Source: Ruminococcus flavefaciens
Lineage (GTDB): Bacteria > Bacillota > Clostridia > Oscillospirales > Ruminococcaceae
NCBI GenBank assembly: GCA_002371825.1
Contig: DFHF01000061.1
Coordinates: 1-64,000 of the forward strand
Length of the DNA: 64,000 bases
Direction of reading: 5' to 3'
Shown here piece after piece: positions 42,945 to 50,705 of the stretch. The number at the start of each line of letters is the position of its first letter. The first letter of the stretch is position 1. The translations under genes and the position numbers were made by a program. Under the pieces are notes generated by a model that worked only from the letters and a program-made list of their open reading frames with translations, was not told the DNA's origin and searched no databases.

Positions 42945-44222
42945 ATGAAAGATCAAATAAAAAAATTAAGAAGTTATCTCCTGTTGTGGAGCACTCAGTC
43001 GCTTTCTGAACTTGGAAGCGCCATGACAAGCTATGCGCTGGTGCTGTGGCTTTATAATAACAGCGGCTCTGCGTTAAAGACCGCCCTGCTGACTGTCTGC
43101 TCATATGCGCCCTATGTTCTGATGAGCATATTTGCTGGCGCACTCAGCGATAAATGGAACAAAAAGCGAACGATGCTCGTTTGTGACCTGTTTGCAGCTA
43201 TGACTACTGTGGCAGCCTTTGTGCTGATAAAAACGGGCACTCTCCAATTATGGCATCTGTACGCAATAAATGCCTTTAACGGACTTATGAACACTGTTCA
43301 GCAGCCTGCAAGCGAAGTGGCTTCAACACAGCTGATACCTGAGGAATATTATCAGAAAACAAGCGGGCTGCGGTCGTTTTCAAGGTCGCTGAATTCTCTC
43401 CTGACACCTGTTCTTGCAACAGTAGTGTTCTCTTTCGGAGGAGTATCAGCGGTTATGGCGGCTGACCTCATTACCTTTGCCGGAGCATTCCTGACACTGC
43501 TGATGTTCATATCTATACCCGAGCCAGAAGGTTCAAAGGCGAAGAAGGAACCTGTTCTTTCTGCGGCAAGGGAAGGGCTCAGGTGGCTGAAAGGCTGCCC
43601 GGTAGTGCTGAAACTAATATTTTTCCTTGCCGGGATAAACCTGATAGCTTCCGCTTATAATTCAGCTCTGCCTGCAATGGTGCTCTCAAAGCCGAGCGGC
43701 GGAGAAAGGGTGCTGGGCACTGTGAATTTCTTTGCAGGCGCTGCGGCTCTGGCAGGAAGTCTTACAGCTTCACTGACACCTGCCCCTAAAAATCGTATCA
43801 GAGCCATTTGTGCTGCACTTTTCTTCTCTATGAGTACAGAGAACTTTATGCTTGCATTAAGTGATTCTCCGGTAATATGGTGTACAGGAGCGGTCTGCGG
43901 CTGGCTTTTCATCCCGTATATGGGAGCAAATCTGGACGTTATTCTCAGAAGCACTATACCTGCCGATATGCAGGGGAGAGTCTATTCCTGCCGGAATACT
44001 CTGCAATTTTTTACTATCCCTGTTGGATATCTGTCGGGAGGCCTGCTTATCGACAAGGTGTTTGAGCCTTATATGGCCGGTATCAGCCGTGACAGTCTGC
44101 TGGTATCACTTTTCGGCAGCGGTAAAGGCTCCGGAGCAGCTTTTCTCTTCGCAGTACTCGGTATATCCGGAATTGCAGTCTGTGTAATTTTCAGTCTGCT
44201 CCTGAGAGGAGAAAAAGGATGA
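42945..44222 (+). CDS. MFS efflux transporter, Mef/macrolide-efflux-like
   Basis: 425 residues with about 12 membrane helices. The N-terminus (LLLWSTQSLSELGSAMTSYALVLWLY) and the loop FAGALSDKWNKKRTMLVCDL are like the Mef group of drug exporters. AAAGGAG precedes the ATG by 9 nt. The long structured leader suggests induction by a ribosome-targeting compound. Exact substrate is unknown. The gene lies in an accessory stretch just before a truncated integrase. Confidence 0.85.
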   Translation: MKDQIKKLRSYLLLWSTQSLSELGSAMTSYALVLWLYNNSGSALKTALLTVCSYAPYVLMSIFAGALSDKWNKKRTMLVCDLFAAMTTVAAFVLIKTGTLQLWHLYAINAFNGLMNTVQQPASEVASTQLIPEEYYQKTSGLRSFSRSLNSLLTPVLATVVFSFGGVSAVMAADLITFAGAFLTLLMFISIPEPEGSKAKKEPVLSAAREGLRWLKGCPVVLKLIFFLAGINLIASAYNSALPAMVLSKPSGGERVLGTVNFFAGAAALAGSLTASLTPAPKNRIRAICAALFFSMSTENFMLALSDSPVIWCTGAVCGWLFIPYMGANLDVILRSTIPADMQGRVYSCRNTLQFFTIPVGYLSGGLLIDKVFEPYMAGISRDSLLVSLFGSGKGSGAAFLFAVLGISGIAVCVIFSLLLRGEKG

Positions 44223-44305
44223 CATGAAGGGCTGTGAATCAGGACGTTAATGAGAAAAAGTGCGGAATACACCACTTCTGAAAGAAAGTGAACGGGAGGC
44301 ATAAA

Positions 44306-44776
44306 ATGGGATACATTATGGAGCTTCGCAAGGTGCTGGGAAGCCGTCCGCTGATAATGGCAGGCACCGGAGTTATTATTGTGAACGAAAAAAATCAGGT
44401 GCTGCTGGGCAGGCGCACGGATAACGGCTTCTGGGACTATCCCGGCGGCTCAATGGAGCTGGGCGAAAGCTTTGAGGAATGTGCCCGCAGAGAGGTGCTG
44501 GAGGAGACCGGTCTTACCTGTGGAAAGCTGGAATTCCTTATGGACGTGTCCGGAGAGGATTCATTCTATCAGTATCCCAACGGCGATAAGGTCTATATAG
44601 CCGGCATCGTTTACCTCTGCCGTGATTTTTCCGGAGAGCTGAAGGTGCAGGAGGAAGAGGTGGCGGAACAGCGCTTTTTCCCTATAGATCAACTGCCGGA
44701 GAATACTGCTCCCGGCCTGCTGAAGGAAAAGGCCTTTCGTCTCGCAAGAGAAAGACTTTCTGGTGAAAGTGAATAA
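44306..44776 (+). CDS. Nudix hydrolase
   Basis: 156 residues. The Nudix box is complete: G-G-S-M-E-L-G-E-S-F-E-E-C, then ARREVLEETGL, with the metal-binding Glu residues. The start ATG at 44306 has GGGAGG 6 nt upstream. It hydrolyses a nucleoside diphosphate linked to another group; the substrate cannot be told. It is 83 nt after the MFS gene and ends at a terminator. Confidence 0.9.
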   Translation: MGYIMELRKVLGSRPLIMAGTGVIIVNEKNQVLLGRRTDNGFWDYPGGSMELGESFEECARREVLEETGLTCGKLEFLMDVSGEDSFYQYPNGDKVYIAGIVYLCRDFSGELKVQEEEVAEQRFFPIDQLPENTAPGLLKEKAFRLARERLSGESE

Positions 44777-44782
44777 AGAAAA

Positions 44783-44815
44783 GCCGCTGCTGTACTGGAA
44801 ATGTGCAGCAGCGGC
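44783..44815 (+). terminator. Terminator after the Nudix gene
   Basis: GCCGCTGCTG (44783-44792) / CAGCAGCGGC (44806-44815), a 10-bp perfect stem, then ATATTTATAT. The truncated integrase begins right after it. Confidence 0.7.
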
Positions 44816-44863
44816 ATATTTATATCATTTCAACAGCTCTACAGTCAAGGGGATAAAGCTTAT

Positions 44864-45802
44864 ATGAAGTCTGTGAGGATATCAGAAGCATCGTATTACT
44901 TTAAGAACGGCAAGCCTCTTAATGATATAAGGGCGAAGGATATTGAGTACTTTTGCAACACACTGATAGATGCAGGTAAAAGCTCTAAAACCGTACATAA
45001 AATGCTCAGCCTTATCGGACCGGCTTTCAGATACGCTGAGAAGAACGACTTCATACTCAGGAATCCTATGAGAGTTGTGGACAAGCCTTCTAAGGTCAAA
45101 AAAGAGAGCAGTTACTACAACGCCGAACAGCTTAACAAACTTGCACAAGCTGCTAAAGGCTCCTACATAGAAACACCCGTTATCCTCTCTATGGTGCTCG
45201 GACTCAGAAGATCTGAGGTAGTCGGTATCACCTGGGATAATGTTGACTTTGAGAACCGACTGCTGCACATAAAACAGAGTGTTATTGTAGGCGATTCCAG
45301 TATACTTCCACATGGGACGTATAAGGTCATCGGTCACACAAATAGCCGTAAACCGAAGGATATTATCCTGAAATACTTTCTCAAGACAGAAAGCAGTGAG
45401 AGGAGCTTCACTATGAACGATGCTCTTTATAGCTACCTCAAGGCTCTGAAAGCGGAGCAGGATAATCTGATAAGAGAGACGAATGAATATCGTGATTTCC
45501 TTTGCGTTAACGCTGTAGGCGCACTAATAACGCCGGACAGCATAACACATTACTTCATAAAACTCCTCGATGAAAACGAGCTTCCGCACATAAGATTCCA
45601 CGAACTCAGGCACTCCTGTATCAGTCTCCTCGCCAATAATACAGCGTTCTCGGTAAAGCAGGTACAGGATTACGCAGGTCACAGCGACTTCCTCACAACT
45701 TTTAACGTGTACAGCCATACCGATGATTCGGATAAAAAGACTGAAATGGACTATATCACAAGCTGCTTCACAAATCTGTTCGGCGACAGCAATGAAGGAT
45801 AA
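44864..45802 (+). pseudogene. 5'-truncated tyrosine recombinase / integrase
   Basis: About 312 residues from ATG 44864. The catalytic domain is complete: Arg in GLRRSEVVGITW, H-x-x-R in HELRHSCISLL, His in YAGHSDFLTTFNVYSH and the nucleophilic Tyr there. The front part starts inside the core-binding domain (YYFKNGKPLNDIRAKDIEYF); the first part of that domain and the whole arm-binding domain of ICE-type integrases are missing. Upstream is the Nudix terminator, so it has no obvious promoter. Probably a relic of an integrated element. A short XerC-like but functional form is less likely. Confidence 0.7.
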
Positions 45803-45808
45803 ACTAAG

Positions 45809-45837
45809 AGCAGGCGCTCCTATCCGGTGCGCCTGCT
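45809..45837 (+). terminator. Terminator after the integrase remnant
   Basis: AGCAGGCGC (45809-45817) / GCGCCTGCT (45829-45837), 9-bp perfect stem with an 11-nt loop, just past the stop codon. Only TCATC follows. Confidence 0.6.
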
Positions 45838-45841
45838 TCAT

Positions 45842-45871
45842 CAAACTCAAATCTGTTGACATTTGAGTTTG
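45842..45871. repeat. Perfect 11-bp inverted repeat downstream of the integrase
   Basis: CAAACTCAAAT (45842-45852) and ATTTGAGTTTG (45861-45871) surround 8 nt. Integrase genes often sit next to their attachment site, so this could be part of an att or excisionase-binding site. A second copy was not found in the window. The rest of the 366-nt gap to 46168 holds a T-rich stretch with repeated GCGTTTT and two stem-loops. Confidence 0.4.
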
Positions 45872-46040
45872 TTTGTGATACGACAGCATTAAAAAGCGCA
45901 AATGGTATATGTTTTTGCGTTTTGCGTTTTGCTCTCTGTAACATCATTATCCCATCGCAATGAATATACATATTTGAGTCTTCATAATAATCTTGAAGAA
46001 ACTGATAAGTTTCCAAAACTGCGATCCATAATATATAGAA

Positions 46041-46062
46041 AAGGACTGATTTCTCAGTCCTT
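46041..46062. terminator. Stem-loop with T-run
   Basis: AAGGACTGA / TCAGTCCTT with a 4-nt loop, then TTTCTTTA on the plus strand, and TTCTAT on the minus strand. It lies in the gene-free gap between the integrase remnant and the MerR-type gene. Confidence 0.6.
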
Positions 46063-46118
46063 TTTCTTTATTTCCACATATCTGAAATCAAATCTCCAAA
46101 AAAATCAGAAACACTATC

Positions 46119-46155
46119 TATAGTGAACGCAAAAAAGAATTTTGCTTTCACTATA
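46119..46155 (-). terminator. Long hairpin past the MerR-type gene
   Basis: TATAGTGAA-C-GCAAAA pairs with TTTTGC-T-TTCACTATA with a single mismatch, 14 nt beyond the MerR-type stop. A clear T-run is absent outside the stem, so termination is probable but not certain. Confidence 0.45.
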
Positions 46156-46168
46156 AATATCAATCAGA

Positions 46169-46909
46169 TCAGACGCAATACTTTTCTATCGCATCAGAAA
46201 TAAACTGTGCTGTTCCATCTCCATGCCTGTCGATGTTTTTTCTGAAGCGTTCATCACCGGTATACATTTTACCAAGTCCAGCAAGGATCTCATCTGTACA
46301 GGTATAACTTGTTTCGGTAATATAACTCTGAAGTTGCCTTACAAGATTCACCGCTTCATTGCTGTCCGGAGTGAATCCGTTTTTCATGCATTCTGCAAAT
46401 TCAGCCATAATGCCATCAATACCGGCTGCCAGAGATTTATGATCATCCGCAGAAAATGATCCTGTCTTCTTCTCGAATTCACTGTAAGCAACAGTATTAC
46501 CCCATTTTTCTTTTGCTTCGCGTGCGTATTCCTCACGCTTATTTTTAAATTCACTGTTATCAAATACTTTCATATTGATTTTTACTCCTTTCACCGCATC
46601 ATCGAGAGACGAGATAAGCTTTTCGATCCTGTTCTTTTTTAGGATCATAAGATCTTTCTGCGCCTCAAGTGCTTTTTTTCTGTCATAGTCAGGAGATGAC
46701 AGGATCTTTAAAATATCCTTCAGTGAAAAGTCAAGCTCACGGTAAAACAGTATCTCCTGCATTCTCGCAAGACTGTCTTCGTCATAATATTTGTAACCGT
46801 TCTGTTCGTCAACAAAAGCCGGCTTCAGCAATCCTGTTTCATCATAGTAATGAAGTGTGCGCACACTTACATCAGTGAGTCTGGCAAATTCCTTTATCTG
46901 ATATCTCAT
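46169..46909 (-). CDS. MerR-family regulator with TipAS-like ligand domain
   Basis: 246 residues. The N-terminal MerR winged helix is clear (IKEFARLTDVSVRTLHYYDETGLLKPA ... GYKYYDEDSLARMQEI). A coiled-coil dimer helix follows, then a helical domain (residues about 125-240; NSEFKNKREEYAREAKEKWG) like TipAS, which in relatives binds peptide antibiotics such as thiostrepton. AGGAGG is 9 nt upstream. Its own promoter has the 19-bp spacer of MerR-controlled promoters, which points to autoactivation. Confidence 0.9.
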   Translation of the reverse strand: MRYQIKEFARLTDVSVRTLHYYDETGLLKPAFVDEQNGYKYYDEDSLARMQEILFYRELDFSLKDILKILSSPDYDRKKALEAQKDLMILKKNRIEKLISSLDDAVKGVKINMKVFDNSEFKNKREEYAREAKEKWGNTVAYSEFEKKTGSFSADDHKSLAAGIDGIMAEFAECMKNGFTPDSNEAVNLVRQLQSYITETSYTCTDEILAGLGKMYTGDERFRKNIDRHGDGTAQFISDAIEKYCV

Positions 46910-46933
46910 AGCATCTTACCTCCTGTGATTATT

Positions 46934-46964
46934 AGTATATACTATGACGTTACGTCAAAGTCAA
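46934..46964 (-). promoter_or_regulatory. MerR-type promoter with 19-bp spacer and central palindrome
   Basis: TTGACT (46964-46959), 19-nt spacer, TATACT (46939-46934). The spacer contains the perfect palindrome TGACGT-T-ACGTCA (46945-46957). MerR proteins typically twist such over-long spacers to activate transcription. Confidence 0.75.
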
Positions 46965-47020
46965 TAGGTTTTGAAAAATTTTTAAAGGAAAAATTACTTA
47001 TCCTTCTCTTTGTACAGAAA

Positions 47021-47040
47021 GTCCCCGCAATTGCGGGGAC
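47021..47040 (-). terminator. GC-rich perfect palindrome after the Fic gene
   Basis: GTCCCCGCAA / TTGCGGGGAC, a 20-bp perfect palindrome 7 nt past the fic stop. TTTC follows on the minus strand. Probably the Fic terminator. Confidence 0.55.
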
Positions 47041-47046
47041 ATAGCT

Positions 47047-47817
47047 TTATATATGTTTGTTTATCAGTTCTCTTGACGCCAGCTCGGTCTTATCGTAGTT
47101 TATTCTGAAATAGTCAAGGATAGCCTTCATATCGTCCTGCATGGACAGGAATACATCTATCAACCGTTCTTTTTTCTCGTCCGACTGCCATTCCTTTAGT
47201 CCAACGTAGTAGAAATGCTTGATATCCTCATTGATGAAGAAAGGGACAATGCTATTAGCAAGGCACTGTTTCAACATCAGAAGCCTGCCTATACGGCCGT
47301 TTCCGTCGTAGAAGGGGTGTATCTTTTCAAAAGCGGCATGGAACTCAGCAACGTCGTAAAGGTCGAGAGAAGGCTTACTTTCGTATTTGCGGAGCAGATC
47401 CTGTACAAGACCGGATACATCTTCCGGTAAGGCAGTTTCTATCTCACCGACCTCATTAGGGTACTTCTTATAGTCGCCTATAACAGCGTAATCTGTATCA
47501 TCCTCCATAACGCCGTTCTTCAGCATACGGTGGAGCTGCTTTATATAGTCCTCCGTAATAGGCTCATTGACGGTATCAAGGATATAGTCTAAGCATCTGA
47601 AGTGATTTGCAGCCTCAAATACATCATTCACCGGAACAGTACCGTCGATAGTGCGTGTCTCATAGATATATCTGGTCTGGTCATGTGTAAGTCTGCTGCC
47701 TTCGATGTGGTTGGAGTTGTAAGCAAAATCAACCTGCATCCTGTTATATATGCTGCCCTTGATCTTCCTGCTCTTCTCAGAAAGCAGAACAGGCAGTAGT
47801 TCTCTTGTATCTGACAT
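47047..47817 (-). CDS. Fic-family protein (AMP-transferase type)
   Basis: 256 residues. The Fic motif HPFYDGNGRIGR is at 167-178 with all catalytic residues. An N-terminal S-x-x-x-E-G (S35, E39, G40, in SNHIEG) matches the inhibitory helix motif of class II Fic proteins, so the enzyme probably restrains itself. It would transfer AMP or a related group onto a target protein's hydroxyl. No separate antitoxin gene is adjacent, in keeping with in-cis inhibition. The target is unknown. Confidence 0.92.
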   Translation of the reverse strand: MSDTRELLPVLLSEKSRKIKGSIYNRMQVDFAYNSNHIEGSRLTHDQTRYIYETRTIDGTVPVNDVFEAANHFRCLDYILDTVNEPITEDYIKQLHRMLKNGVMEDDTDYAVIGDYKKYPNEVGEIETALPEDVSGLVQDLLRKYESKPSLDLYDVAEFHAAFEKIHPFYDGNGRIGRLLMLKQCLANSIVPFFINEDIKHFYYVGLKEWQSDEKKERLIDVFLSMQDDMKAILDYFRINYDKTELASRELINKHI

Positions 47818-47842
47818 AAGGAACCTCCTTATCTTTTATAAT

Positions 47843-47871
47843 ATTATAACAAGCTATAAAATATTAGTCAA
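47843..47871 (-). promoter_or_regulatory. Promoter of the Fic gene
   Basis: TTGACT (47871-47866), 17-nt spacer, TATAAT (47848-47843), followed by AAGGAGG ahead of the start codon. Confidence 0.75.
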
Positions 47872-48006
47872 GACGCTTTAACAGAAGAACTGTTATCCCG
47901 ATGGACGAAAGAACTATTCTGCTGATTTTTTATCGTCTTTATTCGTCCCTGATTTTGCAGGTATCGCAAAATAGCGTAGGAAAAATGTAGGAAAACAACG
48001 AAAAAA

Positions 48007-48030
48007 GCACTTCCTCAAACGAGAAAGTGC
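48007..48030 (-). terminator. tRNA cluster terminator
   Basis: GCACTTTCTC-GTTT-GAGGAAGTGC on the minus strand (one mismatch), followed by TTTTTTCG at 48006-48001. Confidence 0.85.
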
Positions 48031-48039
48031 CTATTCTTC

Positions 48040-48117
48040 TGGGGTGGGAGATGGGATTCGAACCCACGGTCTTCGGGACCACAATCCGACGCTTTAACCA
48101 GCTAAGCTACACCCACC
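48040..48117 (-). tRNA. tRNA-His(GTG)
   Basis: A cloverleaf with the His-specific extra G at position -1 opposite C73, anticodon loop TTGTGGT (anticodon GTG), T-loop TTCGAAT and encoded CCA. Two base pairs are irregular: T6-T67 in the acceptor stem and A31-C39 in the anticodon stem. Last of three tRNAs transcribed together. Confidence 0.93.
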
Positions 48118-48175
48118 ATATAAATAAAAACGAAGCTCTCCATTAGATTGGAGTATGTAACGGAGAGTTTCGGAA

Positions 48176-48252
48176 TGGCGCGCCTTGCTGGATTCGAACC
48201 AGCGGCTTACTGCTTAGAAGGCAGTTACTCTATCCAGCTGAGTTAAAGGCGC
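48176..48252 (-). tRNA. tRNA-Arg(TCT)
   Basis: Fully paired cloverleaf: acceptor GCGCCTT/AAGGCGC, anticodon stem ACTGC/GCAGT with loop CTTCTAA (anticodon TCT), T stem GCTGG/CCAGC, encoded CCA. Confidence 0.97.
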
Positions 48253-48284
48253 ATAGATAAAATCAGCAGCCAAGGCTGCTTAAT

Positions 48285-48358
<74 letters not shown>

Positions 48359-48378
48359 ATGGCGTTTCAACAGATAAT

Positions 48379-48407
48379 ATTCTATCACAAATAGGGACGG
48401 TTGTCAA
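48379..48407 (-). promoter_or_regulatory. tRNA cluster promoter
   Basis: TTGACA (48407-48402), 17-nt spacer, TAGAAT (48384-48379), 21 nt upstream of tRNA-Gly. Confidence 0.8.
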
Positions 48408-48660
48408 GAGCAAGAATGAAAAAAAGTCGTTATACACAAAAAAAGTCTGATATGATTTTTGCGGAAGGTCATAATGACGAAACTGCGGCGGCTGTGTGAT
48501 AAGTGACATTTTTGTTATTGAAAAGTCACGGTAAAGTCATACTGTCAGCATATAATTATAAAAGCAAAGGACATCATGATACTTAAGTGCCGATATATGC
48601 GGAAAGACAGGAATCTGATGAAAAAAGCAAACCTTTGAAAAAAATGCAAAATAACTGCAA

Positions 48661-48695
48661 AATCTATTGACAATTATCTGTCAATAGATTATTAT
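48661..48695 (+). promoter_or_regulatory. Promoter overlapped by a perfect 12-bp inverted repeat
   Basis: TTGACA (48667-48672), 17-nt spacer, TATTAT (48690-48695). AATCTATTGACA (48661-48672) and TGTCAATAGATT (48679-48690) are perfect 12-bp arms around 6 nt, so a repressor bound there would cover the -35 box and spacer. The leader to the first gene is about 150 nt with no obvious fold. The stretch 48415-48660 shows nothing I can call. Confidence 0.75.
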
Positions 48696-48854
48696 GGGTT
48701 ATGGTAAACGAAATGAGCAGAAGGGATAAGGCAGTTAAAATAAAAAAATATATTTCAAAATCGTCTTTTTAGTCTCGAAAAATCACTTATATATGAGAAG
48801 CGCTCTGGAACAGAAAAATTATCTTTGAAAAATAGAACAAAAGGTTGTGGTAAT

Positions 48855-49739
48855 ATGAAAAAAAGCAGAAACCAATGCGGCAGGCGGCGTGAAAAATGGT
48901 TCAGCAATGCCTGCATTATCCCGAGCCTCATTGGTGTACTCGTATTCTTTGTTATCCCGTTTGGAATAGTGGTCTACTATTCTACGATAAATAACCCTAT
49001 CGTCAAGGAGTATGTCGGACTTGACAACTACAAAGCTATCATGAAAAATGATGCTTTCATCAGCGCTTCAAAAAATACTGCGATGTTTTCGCTGATAGCT
49101 GTGCCGCTGGCAACCATCCTTTCATTGGGACTTGCGGTGCTGCTTGAGAAGAATATCCCGGGAAAAAGTATTTTCCGTACCTTCTTTCTCAGCCCGCTGA
49201 TGGTACCTACTGCTTCGGTAGTTCTTGTATGGCAGGTGCTCTTCCACAAGCACGGAACAGTAAATCAGGTTATTGAGATGTTCGGCGGAAACGGTATCGA
49301 CTGGCTCAAATCCTCAAAGGGACAGGTGGTAATAATACTGATGTTCCTGTGGAAAAACCTGGGATACAATATGATACTCTTCATGTCAGCACTTTGCAGT
49401 ATACCAAAGGATATCATGGAGGTGGCTGACCTTGAGGGCGCAGGAAGCGTTTACAAGTTCTTCCACATAAAGCTCAGATATCTTTCTCCGACTATATTGT
49501 TCGTATTCATACTTTCGCTTATCAACTCCTTCAAGATATTCCGTGAGGTCTACCTGCTTACCGGAAATTATCCCTATGATAAGCTTTATATGCTCCAGCA
49601 CTTTATGAACAATACCTTCCAGAGCCTTGATTATCAGAAGCTTTCTGCTGCGGCAGTTCTCTTCTCACTGGTTATGATAGTCGTGATTGCAGTGCTCCTC
49701 ATTGCTGAAAGTATTTTCGGAAAGGATGTGGAGAACTGA
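48855..49739 (+). CDS. Sugar-type ABC transporter permease (MalF/UgpA-like)
   Basis: 294 residues with six membrane helices (ACIIPSLIGVLVFFVIPFGIVV first). The EAA loop for ATPase contact is MEVADLEGAGSVYKFFHIKLRYLSPT, given here as the usual E-A-A-x3-G position. The start is the ATG at 48855 with a weak ribosome site (AAAAGG); an upstream TTG at 48825 has none. No ATPase gene is in this operon, so it must borrow a shared one such as MsmK. Confidence 0.85.
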   Translation: MKKSRNQCGRRREKWFSNACIIPSLIGVLVFFVIPFGIVVYYSTINNPIVKEYVGLDNYKAIMKNDAFISASKNTAMFSLIAVPLATILSLGLAVLLEKNIPGKSIFRTFFLSPLMVPTASVVLVWQVLFHKHGTVNQVIEMFGGNGIDWLKSSKGQVVIILMFLWKNLGYNMILFMSALCSIPKDIMEVADLEGAGSVYKFFHIKLRYLSPTILFVFILSLINSFKIFREVYLLTGNYPYDKLYMLQHFMNNTFQSLDYQKLSAAAVLFSLVMIVVIAVLLIAESIFGKDVEN

Positions 49740-50692
49740 TGACTGTGAGAAAAAATAACAGGATGCTGAATATAGTCCTGACCGTTTTCATTGCTCTGGC
49801 TGCACTGATGTTCATACTTCCCACAGTGCTGACGATAGCCAATTCCTTTATGACTTCAAATGAGATATCCGCAAACTACGGGGCAATGTTCGGAAATATG
49901 AACGGAGATGAAAAGACCTTCATATCAAAGGATGTAAACCTGAAATTCATCCCCGATAAGGTGACCATAGACCAGTACAGGTCGGTGCTGATAAGGAATT
50001 CAGATTACCTTATGAAGTTCTGGAATTCAGTTCTGCTGACTGTTCCGATAACACTTATACAGCTCGCCTTAGCAGTTGTTACTTCCTATGGCTTTTCAAG
50101 ATATCCCGGCAAGATAAAGAGCATCATCTTCTTTGCATATATAATCCTTATGCTGATGCCCTATCAGGTCACTCTTGTACCTAACTATCTTGTAGCTGAT
50201 AAGTTCGGTATGCTTGAGACCTCGGAGCATCTGATATTCAAGGGTGCTGCAAAGCCTCTGAATGTTTTCTGCATGATGTGGGCAAGAAGAGCTGTAATAC
50301 TTCCAAGCATATTCTCTCCGTTCAGCATCTTCCTTCTTACAAAGGTAATGAGGAGAGTGCCGGTATCCTATGTGGAGGCCGCTAAGCTGGACGGTGCCGG
50401 AGAATTCAAGATACTCACGAAGATTTATCTTCCTATGTGCAAGAGTGCTCTTGTATCAATAGGAATGCTGGTATTCATAGATTACTGGAATATGGTAGAA
50501 CAGCCGCTGATACTTATGAAAAATACTACGATGCATCCGCTTTCGGTATTCCTTTCACAGATAAATACCGGAGATGTAGGTCTGGCTTTCGCAGTAGGAG
50601 TGGTATATATGATACCGACTATACTTATGTTCCTTTACGGCGAGGATTACCTCGTTGAGGGAATTGCGTATTCCGGCGGAATAAAAGGTTAA
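49739..50692 (+). CDS. Sugar-type ABC transporter permease (MalG/UgpE-like)
   Basis: 317 residues with six membrane helices. The EAA loop is VEAAKLDGAGEFKILTKIYLPM. Between helices 1 and 2 there is an unusually long extracytoplasmic loop (residues about 40-85). The ATG overlaps the first permease's stop by one base (TGATG), so the pair is coupled. Normally such pairs import sugars or sugar-like solutes. Confidence 0.87.
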   Translation: MTVRKNNRMLNIVLTVFIALAALMFILPTVLTIANSFMTSNEISANYGAMFGNMNGDEKTFISKDVNLKFIPDKVTIDQYRSVLIRNSDYLMKFWNSVLLTVPITLIQLALAVVTSYGFSRYPGKIKSIIFFAYIILMLMPYQVTLVPNYLVADKFGMLETSEHLIFKGAAKPLNVFCMMWARRAVILPSIFSPFSIFLLTKVMRRVPVSYVEAAKLDGAGEFKILTKIYLPMCKSALVSIGMLVFIDYWNMVEQPLILMKNTTMHPLSVFLSQINTGDVGLAFAVGVVYMIPTILMFLYGEDYLVEGIAYSGGIKG

Positions 50693-50705
50693 GGAGGAAT
50701 GGATC

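Noticed and set aside
45804..46016. 70-codon minus-strand frame between the integrase remnant and the MerR gene
   Set aside because: Spans the terminator and the inverted repeat; no ribosome site at its start.
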